Source: Deltaproteobacteria bacterium (GTDB lineage Bacteria; Desulfobacterota_B; Binatia; Binatales; Binataceae). From it: a stretch of 5,814 nucleotides of DNA. The notes beneath the pieces were generated by a model. That model was given only the letters and a program-made list of their open reading frames with translations. It had not been told where the DNA came from and did no database searches. Positions 3,233 through 5,814 of the stretch are shown in pieces (within the stretch, counting starts at the first letter, position 1; each line of letters starts with the position of its first letter). Made by a program: the position numbers and the translations under genes. The stretch lies in assembly GCA_021827465.1 (NCBI GenBank), contig JAKAVX010000044.1, positions 1-5,814 on the forward strand, read 5' to 3'.

Positions 3233-5814
3233 ATGGCGATGCCAACCAACACTGAAAGCGAGCGCCGCACACGGCGGGAAAGGATCGACCCGCGCCTCAA
3301 AGCGCGCGGGTGGGACATCGTGCCTTTCGAGCCCGGTCTGGGCGTTGGCCGCTACCGCCATCACGCGATTACGGAGTATCCGACGGCAAACGGGCCGGCG
3401 GACTATGCGCTCGTCGTGGACGGTAAATTGGTCGGCGTCATTGAGGCGAAGAAGGTGACGCTCGGGCCGCAGAACGTGCTCACGCAGGCCGAACGGTATT
3501 CGCGGGGGATCGAGGGAAGCCCTTTGGATTTCGGCGGCTACCACGCCCCCTTCTTGTATTCCACGAACGGGGAAGTGTTCTGGTTTCACGACGTACGCAA
3601 CCCGTTAAACCGATCTCGCAAGGTCCCCGGATTTCACACGCCCGCCGCCCTGCAGGAAATGCTCACGCGCGATTTCGATGGCGGTTCCCGGTGGCTTCGC
3701 GACCATGCCGGACTTCACCCGTCCCGTTTCCGCCCGTACCAGATCGAGGCGTGCGCCGCAATCGAGGACGCGATCGAGAAGCGGCGGCGACGGATGCTCA
3801 TTGCCATGGCGACCGGCACCGGCAAGACCTACACCATCGTGAATGAGGTGTACCGCCTGCTCGCATCCGGCATCGCAAAACGCATTCTTTTCCTCGTCGA
3901 CCGGCGGGCGCTGGCGGCGCAGGCCGCACGAGCGTTTGCTTCCTTCGAGCCGGAACCGAACAAGAAATTCGACAGTCTCTACGAGGTGTACAGCCAGAGG
4001 TTCCAGCACGGCGACCTTGAGGAAGGCGAAGCGTTCGATCCGAAGGTGCTTCCGAAGTCCTACCTGGAGCGCCCGCAATCGAAACACGCCTACGTGTACA
4101 TCTGCACCATCCAGCGGATGGCGATCAACATTCTCGGGCGGCAGGCGGTGTGGGGCGGCGACGAGGAGGTCGATGACGATGCCGAGCAGATCACGATCCC
4201 TCACGGCGCGTTCGACGTGATCATTGCGGATGAGTGCCACCGCGGCTACACGACAGCCGAGGAGTCGGTCTGGAGGAACACGCTCGACCACTTCGATGCG
4301 ATCAAAATCGGCCTCACGGCCACGCCGGCCGCCCACACGAAGGCATACTTCAGTGACATCGTGTACCCCTACGAGTACGCGCGCGCCGTGCGCGAAGGAT
4401 ACCTCACCGACTATGACGTGGTGACCGTAGCCTCAGGCGTCCGCATGAAGGGCGTCTTCCTCAAAGAAGGCGAGCGGGTGAGCGTGGTCAATCCGGAGAC
4501 CGGCCTCCATAAGCTTGACGAGCTCGAAGACCAACGGGATTTCCAGCCGACCGATGTCGAACGCCGCGTCACGTCGCCGGATTCGAATCGCAAGATACTC
4601 GAGGAAATTCGCAAATACGCCGACGAACACGAGAAGCGATATGGGAGATTCCCGAAGACTCTCATCTTCGCCGATAACGATATACCCCACACGTCCCATG
4701 CGGACCAGCTCGTCGATCTCGCGGTAGATGTTTTCGGCCGCGGCCAGTCGTTCATACGCAAGATCACGGGGCGGGTTGACCGGCCATTGCAGCGCATCCG
4801 TGAGTTTCGGAACCGCCCGGAACCGGGCATCGTCGTCTCGGTAGACCTCATGTCCACCGGAATCGATATTCCCGACCTGGAATTCATCGTGTTTCTGCGT
4901 CAGGTGAAGTCCCGCATCCTTTTCGAGCAGATGCTCGGACGCGGAACGCGGAAAGGGGAGCGGCACGCGGACAAGTCCCATTTCACGGTATTCGACTGCT
5001 TCGGTGGCACGCTATTTGAATATTTCAGGGACGCTACCGCCATCACCGCCGAGCCGCCGGACAAACCGGTGCGCACCGTCGCCGAGATCATCAGCGACAT
5101 TTGGGCAAACCACGACCGCGACTACAACATCCGCTGCCTGGTGCGCCGCCTTCAGCGCGTCGATAAGGAAATGGACGGCAATGCCCGCGAACTTTTCGCT
5201 GCCTTTGGCATTGCCGATGGAGACGTCGGGCGGTACGCCCGCGAGTTGCCGTCAAAACTGGTCTCCGATTTCACCGGCACGATGAAGCTTCTTCGCAATT
5301 CGTCGTTTCAGGAACTCCTCGTATACTACCCGCGCCCGCAGCGCAGCTTTATTCGCGCGGAAGCCTACGAGGACCAGGTCTCATCGCAATGGCTGGTGCG
5401 AGGCGACGACGGCCGCGAATACCGGCCTGAGGACTACCTTGCCGCGTTCGCGGCGTTCGTTCGCGAGAACCCTTCGCACGTGCAGGCGATCCGCATTTTG
5501 CTTGACCGTCCCCGAGACTGGGGAACCGCGGCGCTTACCGAGCTGAAGACCCGGTTGGCCGCAGCGCCGCAGCGGTTCACGATTGAGACGCTCGAAAAAG
5601 CGCACAAGCTCCGGTACGATAAGGAACTTGTGGACATCATCTCGATGGTGAAGCATGCCGCGAGGGACGAAGAACCGCTCCTCACCGCCGGCGAACGCGT
5701 GGCGCGTGCATTTGACCGTCTCTTGGACGACCAGGACTTCACGCTGGCGCAACGCCGGTGGCTCGATCGGATCCGGGAACACCTCATTGCGAACCTCTCG
5801 ATTGACCAGGATGA
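3233..5814 (+). CDS. hsdR: type I restriction endonuclease subunit R (HsdR), 3' end outside window
   Basis: This is the DNA-cleaving and translocating subunit of a type I restriction-modification complex (R2M2S). 860 codons are visible and the frame is open at the window edge. The N-terminal PD-(D/E)XK nuclease has D57, E71-A72-K73 and the Q85-x3-Y89 motif. The SF2 helicase has a Q-motif region FRPYQ (166-170), Walker A ATGTGKT (193-199), DECH (333-336), GLTATP (360-365), STGIDIP (541-547) and QMLGRGTR (566-573). The helical C-terminal region from about 640 resembles the EcoEI-type R-subunit C-terminus. Judging by family length, a few tens of residues are missing. All catalytic motifs are intact. 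The ATG at 3233 (or 3239) fits the usual beginning (T-E-x-E-R-R, then R-x-x-x-D-P-x-L-x-x-x-G-W), but it lacks a Shine-Dalgarno. In-frame GTG codons at 3161, 3167 and 3215 are alternatives, and AGGGAG at 3156-3161 is spaced for the GTG at 3167. hsdM and hsdS are not in this window. Confidence 0.95.
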   Translation, partial: MAMPTNTESERRTRRERIDPRLKARGWDIVPFEPGLGVGRYRHHAITEYPTANGPADYALVVDGKLVGVIEAKKVTLGPQNVLTQAERYSRGIEGSPLDFGGYHAPFLYSTNGEVFWFHDVRNPLNRSRKVPGFHTPAALQEMLTRDFDGGSRWLRDHAGLHPSRFRPYQIEACAAIEDAIEKRRRRMLIAMATGTGKTYTIVNEVYRLLASGIAKRILFLVDRRALAAQAARAFASFEPEPNKKFDSLYEVYSQRFQHGDLEEGEAFDPKVLPKSYLERPQSKHAYVYICTIQRMAINILGRQAVWGGDEEVDDDAEQITIPHGAFDVIIADECHRGYTTAEESVWRNTLDHFDAIKIGLTATPAAHTKAYFSDIVYPYEYARAVREGYLTDYDVVTVASGVRMKGVFLKEGERVSVVNPETGLHKLDELEDQRDFQPTDVERRVTSPDSNRKILEEIRKYADEHEKRYGRFPKTLIFADNDIPHTSHADQLVDLAVDVFGRGQSFIRKITGRVDRPLQRIREFRNRPEPGIVVSVDLMSTGIDIPDLEFIVFLRQVKSRILFEQMLGRGTRKGERHADKSHFTVFDCFGGTLFEYFRDATAITAEPPDKPVRTVAEIISDIWANHDRDYNIRCLVRRLQRVDKEMDGNARELFAAFGIADGDVGRYARELPSKLVSDFTGTMKLLRNSSFQELLVYYPRPQRSFIRAEAYEDQVSSQWLVRGDDGREYRPEDYLAAFAAFVRENPSHVQAIRILLDRPRDWGTAALTELKTRLAAAPQRFTIETLEKAHKLRYDKELVDIISMVKHAARDEEPLLTAGERVARAFDRLLDDQDFTLAQRRWLDRIREHLIANLSIDQD

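Noticed and set aside
3056..3589. Upstream extension of the NYN reading frame to an ATG at 3589
   Set aside because: The extra 178 residues are antisense to the start of hsdR, rich in Arg, His and Pro, and precede a start that matches the NYN family and a promoter-like palindrome.
3605..5787. Several long minus-strand and alternative plus-strand open frames across 3605-5787
   Set aside because: All are shadows of the uninterrupted, motif-complete hsdR frame in a GC-rich region. Their translations are rich in Arg, Ser and Thr without domain motifs.
1..5814. CRISPR arrays, tRNA or rRNA genes, insertion sequences, integrase or att sites, reverse transcriptase (retron)
   Set aside because: I looked for repeats with regular spacing, tRNA-like cloverleaf sequence, transposase or integrase motifs and an RT catalytic motif, and saw none. 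The small RNA therefore has no visible retron or CRISPR partner in this window.

Overview
The window looks like part of a bacterial defence island, probably from a proteobacterium with moderate to high GC. This rests on the gene families, codon use and sigma70-like promoters; no species can be named from the sequence. It holds five protein genes, one probable small RNA gene and two regulatory intergenic regions. The genes fall in two divergent blocks separated by a 177-base regulatory region at 3056-3232.

Right block, plus strand, 3233 to the window edge: the 5' part (860 codons) of a type I restriction endonuclease subunit, HsdR. Its PD-(D/E)XK nuclease site and SF2 helicase/translocase motifs are intact. 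The gene runs off the window, and hsdM and hsdS are not present.

Left block, minus strand, reading from 3055 down to 54: (1) a NYN-domain (LabA/DUF88-like) putative RNase of 256 aa; (2) seven bases further on, a 273-aa protein ending in an Abi_C (abortive infection C-terminal) domain; (3) after a 146-base gap, a 229-aa protein with a His/Cys pair spaced as in caspase-like (clan CD) proteases; (4) after a 248-base gap, a 105-aa, probably all-helical protein of unknown function with its own predicted promoter. Genes 1 and 2 are almost certainly one operon. Gene 3 may be read through from them, because no convincing promoter of its own was found.

The most unusual element lies in the 146-base gap between genes 2 and 3, on the opposite (plus) strand. 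A near-consensus sigma70 promoter (TTGACG, 17 bases, GATAAT) is followed, exactly at the predicted +1, by a GAATC-GCAA-GATTC hairpin. A 16-base linker and a 9-bp GCAA-capped intrinsic terminator with a T-rich tail complete the unit. It would make a free-standing RNA of about 55-60 nt, antisense to any read-through transcript of the minus-strand genes.

Working model (inference): a putative RNase (NYN), an Abi_C protein with an HEPN-like R-x6-H motif, a caspase-like protein and a compact structured RNA form a candidate anti-phage module. It sits next to a type I restriction system and diverges from it at a region carrying a perfect 14-bp palindrome. The stretch 1-53 shows nothing recognisable.
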